Assembly (NCBI GenBank): GCA_036320915.1
Contig: JAXBDG010000005.1
Coordinates: 1,240,001-1,304,000 of the forward strand
DNA: 64,000 bases
Origin: Linnemannia elongata
Taxonomy: Eukaryota > Mortierellomycota > Mortierellomycetes > Mortierellales > Mortierellaceae
Direction of reading: 5' to 3'
This document shows positions 34,175 through 47,600 of the stretch, piece after piece. The translations under genes were made by a program, and so were the position numbers. Positions within the stretch are counted from its first letter, which is position 1, and each line of letters starts with the position of its first letter. The notes beneath the pieces were generated by a model, which worked only from the letters and a program-made list of their open reading frames with translations, had not been told where the DNA came from and made no database searches.

Positions 34175-36126
34175 TTAGAGGCGGAGCATGGATGAAAGAG
34201 CACGCAATTGACGATCGTCCTCGACCCATCGGACTCTTTCCCGCGAGACCTCCTTGGGCTCCAACTTGGGGAGGAGCATGGTATGGGTGGCAAGGTTTGC
34301 AAGGACAGAAAGAGAATCTTGCTCGCTACCCTCCGTCGCCTGATCCTTAATGCCTTGGTGGATTGGAGGGAGCTCGCGCAGACCGGGAACAGCCTCGGAG
34401 GTAGTGCCTAGAGCAGCGTTTGCACGGTCCTCCGTCATGGGATGATCATCGTCCGAGGCCCACGAAGCAGCAGGCGAGTAGGCGTTGGACGGTGGTGTGG
34501 GGAACAAGGTCATGGCCGCCGGACTTGATGATTTGTAGCGACGATCGCGTGGCTCTTGAAGATTGCCATTTGGGCTCATGGAAGAGTAAACAGCAAGATT
34601 GCTATTGGATCGAGATCGGGCACCCAAGTGCTTTCCATCAGGGACCTGGATCGGTGAGTAACGGTGATCCTTCAAACTCAGTGAGCCCGAGTTTGTACGG
34701 CGGTGACCCGAGGAGTGCGAGTGCGAGGACGAGGCAGAATCGTTGCGACGATGGTGGTGATGTGGCTGTGGGTGGGCGAGGACCTTGGGGATTCGAGATT
34801 CTTCCTCGTTCTGCTGTTGAACGGGACGAGGGACAGCAGGGCGTTGCCGGAGAGAGTGGGACATGGGAGGGGAAGGGCTCGCCTGGATGATGGGGACGGG
34901 CTGCTCGTTGTTAACTGCAGTCTCGGGATAGAGGCCCTTGGGAATGACGATTTTAGACAATTGAGGGTCTGAGGAAGGAGTGTTACGAAGACGTTCGGAA
35001 CTGACGTCGTCGGCCGTGTAGTACGAGATAAGGTGAAGCTTTTGATTGTCAACCGTGGTGATGCTAAACGATTGCTTCAAGAGTCCATTCTGTCGGTAAG
35101 AGTATTTGCCGTTGTAGCTGCCTTGGGCCTCGTCGAGCTCGCGGTAGGTAAGGAAGCTGCCGGTAACTCGACTGGGACTCCAGCTTTTACCATCCGTCCA
35201 GCGGCGCATGCCCGCTTCACGCTCGTCAAAGCAGTAGACGGAGCCAGATCGGACGGATTGGCGCTCAATGTCAGAGAGGCGGCGGTGGACTCTAGCGGCA
35301 AGGCCTTGGCGACAGGCTGTGTTGACAAAGAGAAAACCGGTTAGGTCAAAGAAGTTTCAAGGCAAGATTAGGAGGTGCCTGAAGAGGGATGACAATGGTA
35401 AGCGGAAATGGAAGTGGGTGGGAACAAAGGGGGAGAGAGAGGGAGGGGTGGAAAGGGAAGGATGGGCTGGGTGAGTGGATAGAGGTGCAAATGGTGGTGG
35501 AAATGATGGGCTGAACAGTGAGTGGGACTAGACTTGGGCTGGACCCTATCTGCAATTGAGTGTGTATGTGTGTCTGAAGGGATGTATTCACAGCCTATTT
35601 TATGGTGGATGTATGTGTGTATGTATATATGACTCTGATGGTCGCTTTCAGTGTTGTTGTTTTTTCCCTTGTGGTAGTGTTTATCAGTTTGTTGTTGTTT
35701 ATATTTGCCTCCCTTCGTTGCTTAAAAATAAGCTACTGTCGATGTTGCTGCTGGCAAATTTGTCTGACCGGTGCATAAGAGTGACAGAACGGGAACATGA
35801 GAAGAGATACGGGCCAATTTCAATGCCGATCCATCTCTTTTTTACTTTGCTGTTCTTGTCCACACACACATTCATCCCTCAGCCTGCAAAATGTGTCCAT
35901 CCATCCAGGGCTGACCGAAATAAAAACAAAATATGCTACTCTTCTTTAAGCAAACTGACGCAGTCCAAATGGAAAAGGGGGAGGAGGCGAGTCAGAGAAG
36001 AGGGGGTTGGTTGAAGAAAGAAGAACAAAAATGACGAGGAAAGAGAGACTTGCCTTCAAAGATGATAAGAGCATCGATTGGGGTCTTGATGAGACCAAAA
36101 AAGGTCTCCATAGAGTTGTGATCCAT
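34175..36126 (-). CDS. WOPR-domain transcription regulator (Gti1/Pac2 family)
   Basis: Two exons, 36126-36054 and 35316-34175, give 404 residues. The WOPR fold is in two blocks: METFFGLIKTPIDALIIFEAC-type WOPRa (~6-65) with RRLSDIERQSVRSGSVYCFDE, and RRWTDGKSWSPSR with FLTYRELDE, then KQSFSITTVDNQKLHLISYY (WOPRb). RWTDG is the hallmark DNA-binding block. Family members (Wor1, Ryp1, Sge1, Pac2, Gti1) are nuclear switches for cell type, sporulation and virulence programmes. The rest of the protein is Ser/Pro/His-rich. The intron starts GC, not GT (GAAG|GCAAGT), and this join alone restores the conserved FEAC. The in-frame codon at 36192 is TTG, so the ATG at 36126 is the start. The upstream region is very long. 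Confidence 0.93.
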
Positions 36127-36562
36127 TGATATATGGTGGGGTTGGAGGGGAGGGGGTAGTGGTGGCAACGTGTTGAGCGTCGTGGTGGGCAAGAGTTTGT
36201 TTAAGAGAAGGGTTTTTGTATTTAGAGTGTATGAGGTAAGTGTTTTTGGTATTTTTTTTTCTTGTTAGGAATGGAACAAGAAAAAATAAGCCAAGGGAAT
36301 GTTGAAGCGTAAGGCTTTGTTATTGAGAATGCAATTTGGAGGCGTGAGTGTGTGAGTGTGTCAATGGGAGCGAAAGTGACTGGTAAGAAGGTGGGAAAGC
36401 AGAAGGGGGAGAGAGGAAGCTTGTGTTTGGGAGAGTGGATATGGCAGTGAGTGAGAAGAGGGGGAGTGAGTGAAAAGGTGAAACGCAGGACGGGAACAGA
36501 GGAAGAGTGGAAGTGAAAGAGAAAGAGAAGGAATCAAAGAAAGGGAGACTTGGATGATCGTA

Positions 36563-36568
36563 TTTATA
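36563..36568 (-). promoter_or_regulatory. TATA-like box upstream of the WOPR gene
   Basis: TATAAA in the WOPR direction, about 435 nt before the ATG. Confidence 0.3.
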
Positions 36569-38316
36569 GGAAAAAAAATGATGTGCGTCTAATCAGAGAA
36601 AAGCGAATCTGTCTTGGATTTGGTTCTTTGTTTTGGTGATGGAGTGGAGAACAACCTAGACTCGTAGACATCTTCACATACACACACGCACACTCACACA
36701 CATACATAAACTCACTCAGACAATGGAGCATGGTAGTATACGCCCACCTTCATGGGCAACCTTCTTTCCTTCTACATGGAAGTGGGCGTTGCTGTATTTA
36801 AAGTGTTTCCCAGACATGAAAACGAAGACAGCCGCAGGCGATCACAAAGACACAACAGTAATAGTAAGACAGACAAAGTATATTTTTGTTTGTGTCTGCG
36901 TCTATATCTACATCCATATCTATATGCGGGGATGAGGATGTGGGTGATTATCTTGATGTGTAGCTTTTCTTCTTTGGCCAAATCTCATTGTTCGCTCACG
37001 AAGAGTTGCCTTTAGGCGTTTGTATCTGGCTGGGCAAGGAAGGAGTGATAGAGAGTGCGTGAGAGACAGAGAGAGAGAGAGAGGGAGAGTGGAATGAATA
37101 ATGGAATCGAATCGAGACAAACCCATAGCGTCATTCTGTCATCCCTGCAGCTTTGCTTGTCCGAACCCAACAAAGTAAGGTTGGACGACTCCTGTTCCCT
37201 CTGTTTACTCTTACTGTGCTGCGTATTATTCTTATTTTGTTGTTGTTCTTTTTTCTTCCTTTTTTTCCTTCGTTGATGCCCAGACAAAGGCCAGATACCT
37301 GTTTGTCCACTTGAGCTTATTTTTATTCCCATTTGTCGCTGCGACGCTCTCTCGCTCATTTTTTAATATCTATGTTTGTTATTCAATTACATATGTACAG
37401 TACGATCCATAGATCCATCTCGACACATCCTCGTTATATTTTTTCTCTTGAATTCGGTCTACTTTGCCCTTTCTTTAGATAACTCTCCAGTTGATGAGCA
37501 CACTCATTCAATCGTTCATTCATTCTCTTCAGCCAATCTTTTGAACGATTCTTCCAAAAAAAAATAAAAAATAAGCATTTGGCTCTCGTTTGTCAAACTG
37601 TTCCAGATAATGAGAGTTGTTTGTTTATTTTTTTTGCGCCTCCCTCCTCATCCCACTCTCGTAGCCTCCCCCCGGCTCTGCGTTTATCCTTCCCTTCTTT
37701 GCTGCTGATGAATTAGGCTTTTTTTGTTGTTTTCCTGTTCGAATCCCTTTTTTTTCCTTCTTTTTTGTTCTTGCTTGGTTCCAAATATGTACAGCATCCA
37801 TTCGTCGGTAATCAAAGAACCTATACATGTACGTGGCTCGATCCCTTTCTTGATCTCGTTCACTTCTTCCCTTTTCCAGCTTTCTATCCTCTCCTTACCT
37901 TCATCCAGCAATTGCTTATTTCAATGTACCTCTGTGCTCCTTCTTTCCTATGAATCGCCATTCATTCGTTTTATCTATAGGTTGCTCGCGTAGCGTAGTT
38001 CCTGCGAGATATCAGGCATGAAGTAAAAAAAGAAAAAATAGAAAAAAGGACATGCAATCTCGAGCAAAATTAGTGCAGCAGCCCAAACGAAAAAAAAAGG
38101 AGCCGTGGAAAAAAATAAGGATGAGAAAACGAATTGGGACGAAGAAAAAAAGGTCCTTCAATTGTCCCATTTCCCCAATTCTCCCTTGCTCTACTCAGTT
38201 GTTTTCTATTTACTCTTTGTGAAGTTATTTTTTTTCTTGCTCAGTTCCTGTTGTTCTTTTTGTCCCCGATGGAATGAAGTAAAAAGTGAAAAAAAAATAA
38301 ATAAATAAATAAACGT

Positions 38317-38336
38317 AGCCCAGCCCAGCCCAGCCC
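38317..38336. repeat. (AGCCC)4 short tandem repeat
   Basis: Four exact 5-bp units directly after an AAAT repeat. Confidence 0.9.
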
Positions 38337-38487
38337 ATGCAATACAGTAGCAAGTCATGGTCCCAAAAGGAGAATAAAAAAACCTCATTTTTAGCGTTTC
38401 ACGAAAACTCCACATCGACAGAGCAAAAAAAATACAGAAGGAAAAAAGAGAAGATGAAAGCTAGCTTTGCAACAAAGATAACCATTG

Positions 38488-38488
<1 letters not shown>

Positions 38489-38524
<36 letters not shown>
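38489..38524. repeat. 36-nt poly(T) tract
   Basis: Uninterrupted T run on the + strand. Confidence 0.95.
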
Positions 38525-38526
<2 letters not shown>

Positions 38527-41500
38527 CTCATTACTCTTGGCCCGTCTGAATTGGTTGTTCCCATAGGCCAATCTCTTCAATGTTAAGGCTCTACTGAATG
38601 GAGAAATAGATCGGGTTCTGCCGTGCGAAATTGAACCGACACATACTCAACTAAAGAGCTCCTCTCAAAAGGCATCCCAGTCTCCTTTGTCTTTTTATTT
38701 TTTTTTTAGTCCGTAGTGCATTGCGACTGACTCCAGTTCAATCAAAAGCCGATCGAAACACAGAAACTCAAGAAAGAAGAAATAAAGCTGGTTACTTTTA
38801 TCGAAGAAGAGGTACGTTCGTTTGAACAATTTCTTCTGTCACTTGCAAAAACTACACCTTTCTCTCTCTCTCTCAGTTGTCTCAAAGTGATTGCGGACAC
38901 TAATTACAACAATCACTTTTCAGTTCCCGGGTTCATTATTATTTTTCTTGATCAATGTTGAGTGTCTCGCCCTTGTGGGTTTTGGTCCTCTTGTTCGACT
39001 GAGGACAAAAAAGTCAGAAGCATTGGCTTAACAAAAAACGATGAAAGAAGGAGGGGTAGGAGGGGGAAACGGCAATGCCGGAGATGCAACTTGTTCAAGA
39101 ACAGAAACATAGTCATACCCATGACAACAGTGACAATTACACTGACTAGATGGATTGGGACATGGACATTACGTAGATCGTCAAGCGATTCACTGGCCTG
39201 ACCCGGAGAAAGGGTAGATTGTGTGATGCAGTGCTGTGCAAGTGTTGTACCCTTGGTCAATGCTTATCATCATGGTCATAATCGTTATTCGAGTTATCCC
39301 AGGCCCCTCCCCAGATCCAGATGCCCCAGCTGTTAATATCTGTGCCTTGGCTTTCTTTTTTTTTATCTTCTTTTAGTAAGCAGGCAATACCAATCGGCGT
39401 TTATTCTTGGAGAGGATCGTGTTTTTGTGTCTGTGTGCGAGGACCGTTTGGTCCCTGAGAAGATTTGTTTACAGGCAACGTGGGAGCGGGACTTTATGTA
39501 TTTTCTACCTAGTCAATCAGCTCCGTTCGATCCAATGAACCGTCATCATTCAGCCTCATCCTAACTTTTACACTCCTTGGCGCTTCCAAGGTCCCCTTCC
39601 GTCGAAATTCTACGACCCGGACAGAAGGAGAGAAAGAAAGAAAAAGTTATGATGTCGAGTTTTACCCCACCTACCATTTTGAAGTTTTCGGAAATGAGTC
39701 CTTGAACGAGTAAACTCGGCTGTATTAATGAATAAAGGTATCTTTATTTCTTGCTTAAAAAGAATGGAAAGAAGGCCAGGAAAAAGAGAGGTTTTTTCTG
39801 TGTGTTGACCTTGGATCCGCCTCTAAAGAGTGATTACCCCATTCCTTTGAGTTTTTTCCGTTCGTTTCGCTATTGTTATTTTCTGGTTGTTCCACGTTTC
39901 AAGATAGCACTCTTTTTTTTTATTTTGCCTCCAGGAGTCTTCCCTGTTGTTGCAAACGCCATCATTGGCAGTGTGTCACTTCCTGTCAGTTCTTTTGGCT
40001 TCTGGTTTATGCAACCGGAAGGAAGACAAAACAAAAGTTCGAGACGTTTTCTATTTCTCTTGCTCTTTCTTTCACTCTTTGCCACACATACTTTGCCATC
40101 GATCGCTTGTCAGGCTTTCGTAGCAGGTTAGTCGTAGGAAAGCCGAAGTCCATGAGCGTCAGTCAAACCGTCCCAAAGCCTAAAAAGTCATTTTTTTCCC
40201 TTCTTCATCCTGGGAACCGTCGCTCTCTGGTTGATCCGAGAATGGCAAGGACACTTAATATATTATCCGGACAGCACAGACTGAGAGGCTGGAGGCATAG
40301 GCCTACATCTACAGGCTGTCAAAAAACCTTAGCTCAAGCGGGTTTTCGTTGTTGCACGAATACCTGACATGGAGACACACACACAACAGCCCGTACGGAT
40401 AATAAGAGTGACAGAAATAGGATATCCGGCGCAAAACAATAGCAATAAAGAAAAGGTTGTCAGCCAGGCTGATGTGCAAGACCTGGGAAGAAAGAGAGCA
40501 GGAGGCAGTGAATTTGTCGCAATAGTCCAAAAGTCCACTCATTATCTAGAAGATATGGAAAAAAAAAAGCGACACTTCGTAGTATGGGAAAAAGGAACCC
40601 GAGGAACAACGTTTCGTCGCACTTTCCGGCCCACCCATTATGCAAAACGGTGAATGACCCACCTCCTTCAGCCCACGAAAACCCCAGTGGCATAAATGAT
40701 AGCAAGCAGGTTGCTGCTCTTTTGACTTCCAGGCTTCTCCCTTTTTGCTTTTTTATGCTCGGCATTTAAGAAGGTTCTTGAATCGACACCACGACAGCCT
40801 GATAAAAGAGTCGAAATAAGAGAGCAACATTGGACGGACATCAACAACGACGAAGAAAAAAAAGTGAGCTGAGGCCAAGCGCAGTTGTTGTTTGGTCAAC
40901 TTCTGTTTACCCTTATTCCTCTTACTCATTTTTTTGTTCCGAAGGTCTATTTTATTCATTCTTGTGGCTACACTGGCTGTCTGGCAAAGGGTAAACCTGT
41001 CAGCCAATACTCATTTCGCTCCCTTTGTTGATTCATCGAAACCACAGTAAGGGTCCGACTCATCTCTATTGAGTATTGTCCACGTTATCATCAGGCTGAG
41101 ATCCAAGAGGAGTTTATTCTTTTGAACATCAACTTTTTTATTTTCTATAGGCGCCCCTTCTATTCTTTTGTGCTCTGCGCAACGCAGCAGGCGGGAATTT
41201 ATCATTCCGTCCAATTGAACGAGCACACACACATTACTTGAACAATAGCCAGGCTCTGCACAGGACTCCTTTGCCTGTAGCTTATATCTGTGATCAAAGA
41301 TGAGAAATGCCCACACAACGCCATGTTTTTATCTCCTTTATTCCTTGTTTGTTTTTAATTGAGTTCTGGCAGAATGGTTTTCAACGAAAAAAGATGAGCT
41401 GAAAAGAATAAAAGCAAGCATTGCAGCAAACGGAAGCCGCGCCGAGACCCATTGTCAACGCTAGCCACAGCCCATGAGTCTAAAAAAACCTCTCAACAAC

Positions 41501-42406
41501 AAAACAAAAGCAAAGAGGCGGTGTGTATTGTGTTTGTTTGCCACCATCGACTTTTCCAATTAGAACAATTCAGCTATCTAAAAGTCGACTCGCTGTATTT
41601 TTTTGTGCCAAGCTTATGGTTGAGGAAAACTTTGAATTGCAATCGCCGGCGTGTCTTGACCACGCCGTTCTTGGCGTTTCTTATTTCGTTCGGCCTTTTG
41701 TCCTTCGCCACCCAAAAAAGATTGTCTTTGTCGTTTACCTTTGGATCTATGAACTTTTTCAACGTTTTTTAATGTTTCATTTGCTGATCACTGCACACCT
41801 ACTACCTAGGACTGAGGGCAAAAAGGCCAGCAGTGTTTGTTTGCTCGTTTACCAGGTAGCCAGTCCAGCGCAGGCTATTGCTCACCGGTATCATTGCTAG
41901 TACTGCGGTTAGTCGTACTCGCTCTATATTCTAGATGGAGGCGTAGTCAGCGAAAAGATGGTGCTTAGTACCTTTGATAAAAGTAAACAAAGAAAGGAAG
42001 CGACGCCGTCTCCTTCTAGACAAAAGTGTCGACTCTTTTTTGCCAGAGTCAAGAGTACAGTTGCTTCCTTTCGCCAGACCGCGTCGAAAAATCCGCTGCG
42101 GTAGGTCGTAGGAACATGAAGGCAGGAGACCATGAGTTAAGAACCAATTCTAGTCTTAAATAGGGATGGTGCCGTCTGCTCGTCAGTGCAAGAGTGGACC
42201 CCAGAGTAGTCCTAGGGCTTAGGCACGACACAAGCTCTCCAAAAATGGTAGATATGACGTAGCAGCAGATCATAGAATCGCAAATTGTCGAACAAGGATC
42301 GTCTAGACACTTTGGTTGGACCCACTACCTTGTGAGCAAGGCATAGTTCCTCCTCTTACTTTCCATCCTACCAGTCCACTTTCACTCAACCCATCTCTCA
42401 CATCAC

Positions 42407-44080
42407 ATGGCTTCAACAGGAGGACTCTCAAGACGTCGCGGAGCTGGCGGAGCCGCCACAGAAGATGGTGGCATCGGTTCAACAAACTCCTCCCCAGCCC
42501 CACTTTCAGCAGGCGGCAGACGCAACACAGACAGCAAAGTGGCATCTGATCCCAGGGACTTGCAGATGGAGGACGAGAACAAGACTCAGCCCAAGCTGAC
42601 TTTAATGGAAGAAGTCTTGCTCTTGGGACTCAAGGACAAGCAGGTAACACCCCGTACTCCACCTCACCCCCGCCATCATCGTCGAAACACCTCCCTCTCC
42701 TCTTGGTTTGCCTTCTTTTTCGCCCTGAAAAAAGGCGCAAGGACGCGCCCTCGTTCTTGGGTGCACTGACGAACAAGAGCTGGCTGTGATGTAACAACAA
42801 GAAAGGAAGACAACGACGACGACTCTTTCCTTTCTATTCCAACTTCCATATTTCAATTGAGCCGTTATGGCTAGTCTGTGAAGAGTGCAACACTCGTGAT
42901 GAAGAGGGAGTGCACACCTGATGAACATCCAACCTCCATCATCCCAGCTGGACAGACGACAGGACAGTCAGTGGGCGCTCACTTGAGCAGTCTCAATGAC
43001 CTTAATTTATTTTTAGCCCGTCTATCTATTGGGATGGGCGTTGTTCGTCGTGTATTATGCCCAGCCTTATTTCTTCCACATGCCGGATGCCTCTTCCTTC
43101 TATCAATCAATTGGAGCAGCAGGATCGCAAAAGACGATGATTGACGAGGCTGTTCGTTGACTGACCATCCAGGATCTGCCTTTTTTGCTCTCTTCTGTTT
43201 TCTGGTTAATTAGGGTTATCTTTCATTCTGGAACGACAACATCTCTTATACCCTTCGAGGCTGCATTTTGATGGAGCTCGCCTTCCGCAACCGTATCGCT
43301 ATGGTCAAGGACCCCAACAGACGCAAATACCCCCTCGCAGACCGCTACATTGAGGCTATCAGCGAGAAGCTGACTGGAGAGGTTCTCTTGGATGAGGCGC
43401 TCAAGATGATCAGCTCGACACAGGAGAGAATGAGCGTTGGGCAATGGATCGATCTCATGAGTGGTAAGCTTTGAGTGCTTATTTCGTGCGTCTCTTTGAT
43501 TATTACATTCCCATCGTATTATTCTTTCGAAGAGCATGCAGACTAATTGGACCATTGGTAATATGTTTGATGCAATATAGGTGAAACATGGAATGTGATG
43601 AAGATTGGATTCCAATTGAAGCAGGTGCGCGAGCGACTTGCCAAGGGCTTGGTTGACAAGGGCGTACTCAGGACCGAGAAGCGCAACTTTTTGATCTTTG
43701 ACATGGCAACACACCCGGTCACGGACTCGGCAGTTAAGGAGGAGGTTGTCAAGAGAGCATGCACAACATTAATCTCACGGTCGACTGGATCATCACCCAC
43801 TCTGGCAGAGAAGAACTCGCCCATCCAGTACCAGCAGCTCCGAACCGTCGCCATGGTCTGTGCAGCCTATGCAGCCAATGTTCTCGAGAACGCGCTGATG
43901 TATTTGAATCACGAGATGCGGGAGCGGGCATTCAACAAGGTCGAGGAACTGTTGGGCGACTATAGCGACTATCCCTTTGCCTCAAACGCGAGCAAGGACG
44001 AGATTGTTGGCCGGGACTTGCAGATGGAGATCGTCGCTGCAGTGCTGAACGTATTTACGAAGATGGACAGTATCCTCTAA
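42407..44080 (+). CDS. VPS74: Golgi phosphoprotein 3 homologue Vps74
   Basis: Three exons, 42407-42643, 43214-43463 and 43581-44080, give 328 residues, close to yeast Vps74. It is a peripheral Golgi protein that binds PI4P and the cytosolic tails of glycosyltransferases, keeping them in the Golgi by COPI recycling. The sequence shows an Arg-rich flexible N terminus (SRRRGAGG), then the GPP34 fold: LTLMEEVLLLGLKDKQ, GYLSFWNDNISYTLRGCILMEL with the membrane-facing Trp, TGEVLLDEALKMI, WIDLMSGETWN, QVRERLAKGLVDKGVLRTEKRNFLIFDM, and a C-terminal helix ending NVFTKMDSIL. The second junction splits the Gly of SGETW. The first intron is 570 nt, long for this window. An AATAAA lies about 70 nt past the stop. 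Confidence 0.95.
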
Positions 44081-44604
44081 GGGGGGAGAAGGATGAATAT
44101 ACTGTTACGTTTTTTTGCGTTGTTTTTTTTATCTTGTATCCATTAATAATAATAAACCTACAACAAGGACTCCCTGCAGCGGTGTATCCTGCATCTCTTG
44201 GACTGACCTCACATGTAAGGATTCGTTGACAAAAAAAAAAGGACCATAAAAACGCGCGCTTTATGTGGGTGTGGCTTTTCATTGGCCCTGAGTTTGCTTG
44301 ATTTTTTTTCTCTCTTATCCCTCTCACTCCTTCTCTTCACCAAATCAACCCCTCTTCCACCCCCCTCAAACAAGTACTCATCTTCATCTCTCATTCTCGC
44401 ATAATCACCTTCGCAACACTCGCAGCCTTGCGACTTCCCTCTCATCTCCTTGCTTTCTCATAGCTCACACTATCTGTTTTGTCCCTTCTGCACTTAAGCG
44501 CGTCACTTTGCTGATTCCTCCGTCCTTGTCCAACCACATCTCAACGCACTACCTGCACGACAAGCATTCTTCCAACACTGGCCGAAAAGACCGATAACAC
44601 CGCC
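44081..44604. other. Intergenic region between VPS74 and the coiled-coil gene
   Basis: 524 bp; VPS74 3' end, then a C/T-rich leader (about 44300-44590) before the ATG at 44605. No gene seen. Confidence 0.55.
44151..44156 (+). terminator. Poly(A) signal AATAAA of VPS74
   Basis: AATAAA about 70 nt after the stop, within a TAATAATAATAAA stretch. Confidence 0.5.
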
Positions 44605-47600
44605 ATGCTGGCACGGGTGAAGTCTCAATTGGGACAGGCCCCGTCATATCCACGGACAGTCACCTCAGAACTATCGACAAAGGGTCAGAAGACCCCAAAC
44701 GGAGACGCTACCTCGGCCCCAATCACGAAAGAGTCGTCTCATAATACCACACATTCCTCCTCCTCGGCATCAGGCCACCGATACCAATCCTTCTCGAGCG
44801 TCAAGGATGATTTCAATTCTACCAACGGTATATTATGCATTTGCCTTCAACTTACAATTATATGTATATAGACACGACCAAGTGCCATCGTGACTAAACC
44901 ATTAGTATTTTATTGTGAATAGGGGCGAATGAGCAGAGTAAACCAAGTAGGACAGTTCAACAAGCATATCAACAATCCGACTCCAGGGAGGGGTCCAACT
45001 CGTTCGCGGAGACCCCACAGGATGGACCTTTCCGAGCAGTAACCATCCACACAGCAGCACCCAGGACACCCATAAGGACCTCGTTGACCTTGCTCGATAC
45101 GGGTGCCAGTTCAATGTCAAACTCCATTCTTTCCCGGACACGTCGTGCATCTGATCGGAAAATGCGCCAGCACCAATTGGAAATTGAACGTGATATGGCC
45201 GCTTCGTCTAAGCAACAACGCCCTTTGGCGGATGACATTGTGGGGTCACCCTCACGGCCGACATTGGAGGATGACAAACCAGTGCAGAATTCCCAGCTGG
45301 ATGAAGGGGAGGCGAGCAGAAACCTGGAGGCAGAAACTACCGACATTAAAGGCAGGTCTTCAAAATCTCGGCAACCGTCAAGTTTGAATCGGAGTATATC
45401 CTTTCTCGATACAACATCACCCACCACTTCCTTTCAACAGGAGCAAGGTCAGCATGAACGCTCAGGATCGACCACAACAAGCAACCGCCATAGCCAGTCG
45501 GTCAACGCAAGTCATAGGTCATCCTCATCACGACAGCTGCGTCGAGTGTTGTCTGGACCTATTTTTATTCCCAACCCACGCGGCATTGCACCGACACCAT
45601 CGCCCGACGCATCCATGGAGCTGGTTCGCAAGCCTTTCGACACTACAACTTCTCGCACAGAAACCCAAACCGAATCCCAGGCCGTCTCCAAAGACCAGCT
45701 CTTCAGGCACTCACAGGAACAGCTGCGACTCTACGAGGCTCAGTTGGACGCGCGAATCCATACCATCCAAGTGAATAACCAGCGACTTCAGGCACTCAAG
45801 TCACTGGTAGAGGATCAAGGAAGAGCGTTGACCATCCGAACCCTACAGCATGAGGACGACGAAAACATCGAATATGACGAGGACTACTACGATGACGAAG
45901 ACGACGAGGAGGAGCAATTGAGGATCGAGTCGAGCGAGAGAGCTGAAGATAGATTGCAGCTGGAAGAAACAAAGGCCCTATTGGAGAAGAGCTTGGTCAA
46001 GCAGCAGTTACTGGACGAGCAATTGGCTCAAGAGCGGTCAAGGAACACGGAACTGGAGTCAAGGATCGAAGGAATGTCGCATCAAGTGAAGGGCGTGCTG
46101 GAGATGGATATGGCACAGGCCAAGGAGATCGATCTGGTTCACGAGCAGGCCGTAAAAGATCGAGAACAATGGGAAGAGCTCCTTCGACAGGAAAAGCAAA
46201 AGCGGGAGAAGCTCCAAACGACCATGGAGGCTGAGTTGGCAGTCAAGGACCGCCAGCTTGCGGAGGCATCGGCCAAGGAGCGTCTGACGAATGGGCACGA
46301 AAACCAGGCACTGACGGCGCAAGTTGCCTCCTTGAATCGGGAGCTCGAGGAGCTCAAGGACCGGATGCGTCGAAACGAGTCCAAGGCTCAATCCAAGCTT
46401 GACCAACAGGAGGATCATATCCGAAAGTACAAGGAGCAATGCCAGGACTTGGAGCGTCAACTCGAGCAGGAACGAGACCGCCAGGCCAACGACCAGGAGA
46501 ATCGGATGGATGACCTCATTGAAGAAGTTGAGGAGAAGGAGCAGGACGTCCAAGATCTTCGGGCCATGTTGGCTGAATACGATGACCTGCTTCAGAGCCG
46601 ACAGAGTGAGCTGAACGAGGCTATGGAGTTAGTGCAGTCCCTTCAAGATCAACTCCAGGACCATCAGGTCGATCACACAAACGACCTTCAGCGCACACAG
46701 GACCAATACAAGAAGGAGCAGAAGCAGCGACAGACCGAGATCCGCGAGTTGAAGCGGGAGTTGGCGCAGGAGAAGGAGGTGAGTCATGAGCATCAAAAGA
46801 GGATCGAGTTGTTGTTGGCGTCGCATCAGGAAACAACACAGCTGCATGAGGGCAAGATCCGGGATTTGCAAGAGGAGCTTGGCCAACGGAATTCACAGCT
46901 GTCTCTGTCAAAATCAACCGCTACGAACGCAATCAAGAAGGCCAAGGGACATTTGGAAACAATCGAACTTCAGCAGCGCATGGTGGAGGAGCAAGAACAG
47001 ATCCTGCTGGAGAAGGAGGGCCGAATCGAGGAGTTGGAGCAGGAGCTCAAGGAGGCCCAACAGAGACATCACACGGTGGTGGCAGACATGGAACAAGATC
47101 TGCGGAGTCTCGAGCAAGAGCGAGCCGAGCTGGTCGACATGGTGAAGTTGGCTCGTCAACAAGGTATGGAGGATAGGGACGAGGAGTTGTCGCATGGTAT
47201 CGAGCTGGAGCGGCAAATGCTGGAGCGTATGCTGGACGAACTTGACCCAGACTTTAGGATCGACTCTCAACAACGCGACGGTAGCTTGGATGCTGAAAGT
47301 GGGGAAGGTCGTCGTACTGTCAGTCAGTTATATGTCATTATTCAGGACAAGCTCCGACATCAGAAACAACACCAGCGCGACCTCATGATGGAGAAAAACC
47401 AACTTGAGAACAAGCTGACTGAGCAGCGCGAGCAGTTGGACGAATGTGAGGCTGAGATCGAGTCGCAGCACGAGCAGCTGCTAAGACTGGAGCAAGACCG
47501 ACTGGAGCTCGAGGACCAGCATATTCGTCTTCGAGAGGATTTCGCCATGGCACAGGAAGATACCCAGCACCTCCGACAGTTGTTGCAGGAGAAGAAGGAC

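Larger units (their letters stand above)
36127..42406. other. 6.3-kb gene-poor interval upstream of the WOPR regulator and VPS74
   Basis: The longest stretch without a supported gene in the window. It holds scattered A/T runs, a 36-nt T tract, an AAAT repeat (38298-38312) and four AGCCC units (38317-38336). Between about 38900 and 42300 base composition is more even and less repetitive, with open frames up to ~160 codons on both strands (for example 39873-40367 +, 41011-41316 -). None shows a recognisable domain, coherent codon bias or splice continuity. Decayed genes, a non-coding transcript or regulatory DNA are all possible. Confidence 0.5.

Noticed and set aside
36124..36192. Longer N terminus for the WOPR protein starting at 36192
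   Set aside because: The codon at 36192 is TTG, not ATG; the first real ATG is at 36126.
37735..37750. tRNA T-loop-like GTTCGAATCC
   Set aside because: No matching acceptor, D or anticodon stems within 100 nt on either side.
38590..38660. tRNA-like piece with GTTCAATTTCG on the - strand
   Set aside because: T-stem bases do not pair and no acceptor stem can be formed.
39873..40367. 164-codon open frame in the WOPR upstream interval
   Set aside because: Cys/Phe/Ser-rich with no recognised motif and no splice context; kept only as part of the gap description.
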